From positions 1-5,126 of the forward strand of contig DOWL01000199.1 in NCBI GenBank assembly GCA_003519585.1: a DNA stretch of 5,126 bases, given 5' to 3'. A program made the position numbers and the translations under genes. Each line of letters starts with the position of its first letter. The first letter of the stretch is position 1. Source of the DNA: Nocardioides sp. Lineage in GTDB: Bacteria > Actinomycetota > Actinomycetes > Propionibacteriales > Nocardioidaceae. The notes below the pieces were generated by a model. The model was not told the origin of the DNA and searched no databases. It saw only the letters and a program-made list of their open reading frames with translations. This document shows positions 5,065 through 5,126 of the stretch, piece after piece.

Positions 5065-5126
5065 GGGGCCAACCCCCCGTGTGGCGGCATCTCGCTCAAT
5101 CCCCCAGGGCCGGAAGGCAGCAAGGG
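5065..5126 (+). ncRNA. ffs: Signal recognition particle RNA (4.5S, small bacterial type), 5' half
   Basis: This RNA forms, with Ffh, the particle that delivers membrane-protein nascent chains to FtsY and the translocon. The diagnostic apical part is present: CCCCCAGGGCCGGAAGGCAG and the bases after it carry the GGAA tetraloop (5112-5115) on helix 8, with the flanking CAGG and GCAGCA sides that form the Ffh-binding internal loops. The upstream strand (CCCCCCGTGTGGCGGCATC, from 5073) is the 5' side of the long hairpin. Its partner strand lies beyond the right edge. The 5' end is approximate: symmetry around the tetraloop for a molecule of about 97 nt gives 5065, and the promoter gives about 5069-5071. 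Confidence 0.92.

Noticed and set aside
1..5126. CRISPR array, insertion sequence, phage attachment site or defence cassette
   Set aside because: No spaced direct repeats, transposase or integrase motifs were seen. The tRNA 3' end shows no duplicated copy in the window.

Overview
The window is about 70% G+C with strong third-position G/C bias. Its gene families (SigE-family ECF sigma factor, actinobacterial LuxR regulator with an 'FPDG' membrane sensor, actinobacterial small SRP RNA) point to a high-GC actinomycete. Something near Nocardioidaceae is likely, but that placement is an impression and was not computed.

Layout, left to right. (1) 1-383 (+): the 3' part of a ribonuclease HI gene, cut by the left window edge just inside its N-terminus. 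(2) 479-1953 (+): a two-gene operon of a SigE-family ECF sigma factor and a single-pass membrane protein, start and stop codons overlapping. The second gene sits where an anti-sigma factor is expected but lacks the usual zinc-binding anti-sigma motif. Its outer part looks like a duplicated beta-rich domain. (3) 1958-2569 (-): a six-helix membrane protein of unknown function, convergent with the operon; a bulged hairpin spans the 4-bp gap and the gene's last codons. (4) 2570-2682: a divergent control region with nested GGGGACA/TGTCCCC and CAGGG/CCCTG inverted repeats. (5) 2683-4092 (+): a membrane-anchored LuxR-type regulator whose sensor half looks like an actinobacterial histidine kinase, with the kinase core replaced by a DNA-binding domain. 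(6) 4074-4712 (-): a PAPS-dependent sulfotransferase gene that is full length apart from one in-frame TAG where the conserved Trp of the PAPS 3'-phosphate motif belongs. Its 3' end overlaps the regulator gene by 19 bp. (7) 4858-4946 (-): tRNA-Ser(GGA) with encoded CCA. (8) about 5065 to the right edge (+): the 5' half of the SRP RNA gene (ffs), with a good promoter.

The genes fall into two signalling units (sigma/membrane partner; membrane regulator with a divergent membrane-protein gene) between housekeeping loci (RNase HI; tRNA-Ser and SRP RNA). I see no mobile element, CRISPR array or defence cassette. The observations most worth following are the nonsense codon in the sulfotransferase, the kinase-sensor/LuxR fusion with its nested operator-like repeats, and the non-canonical anti-sigma candidate.
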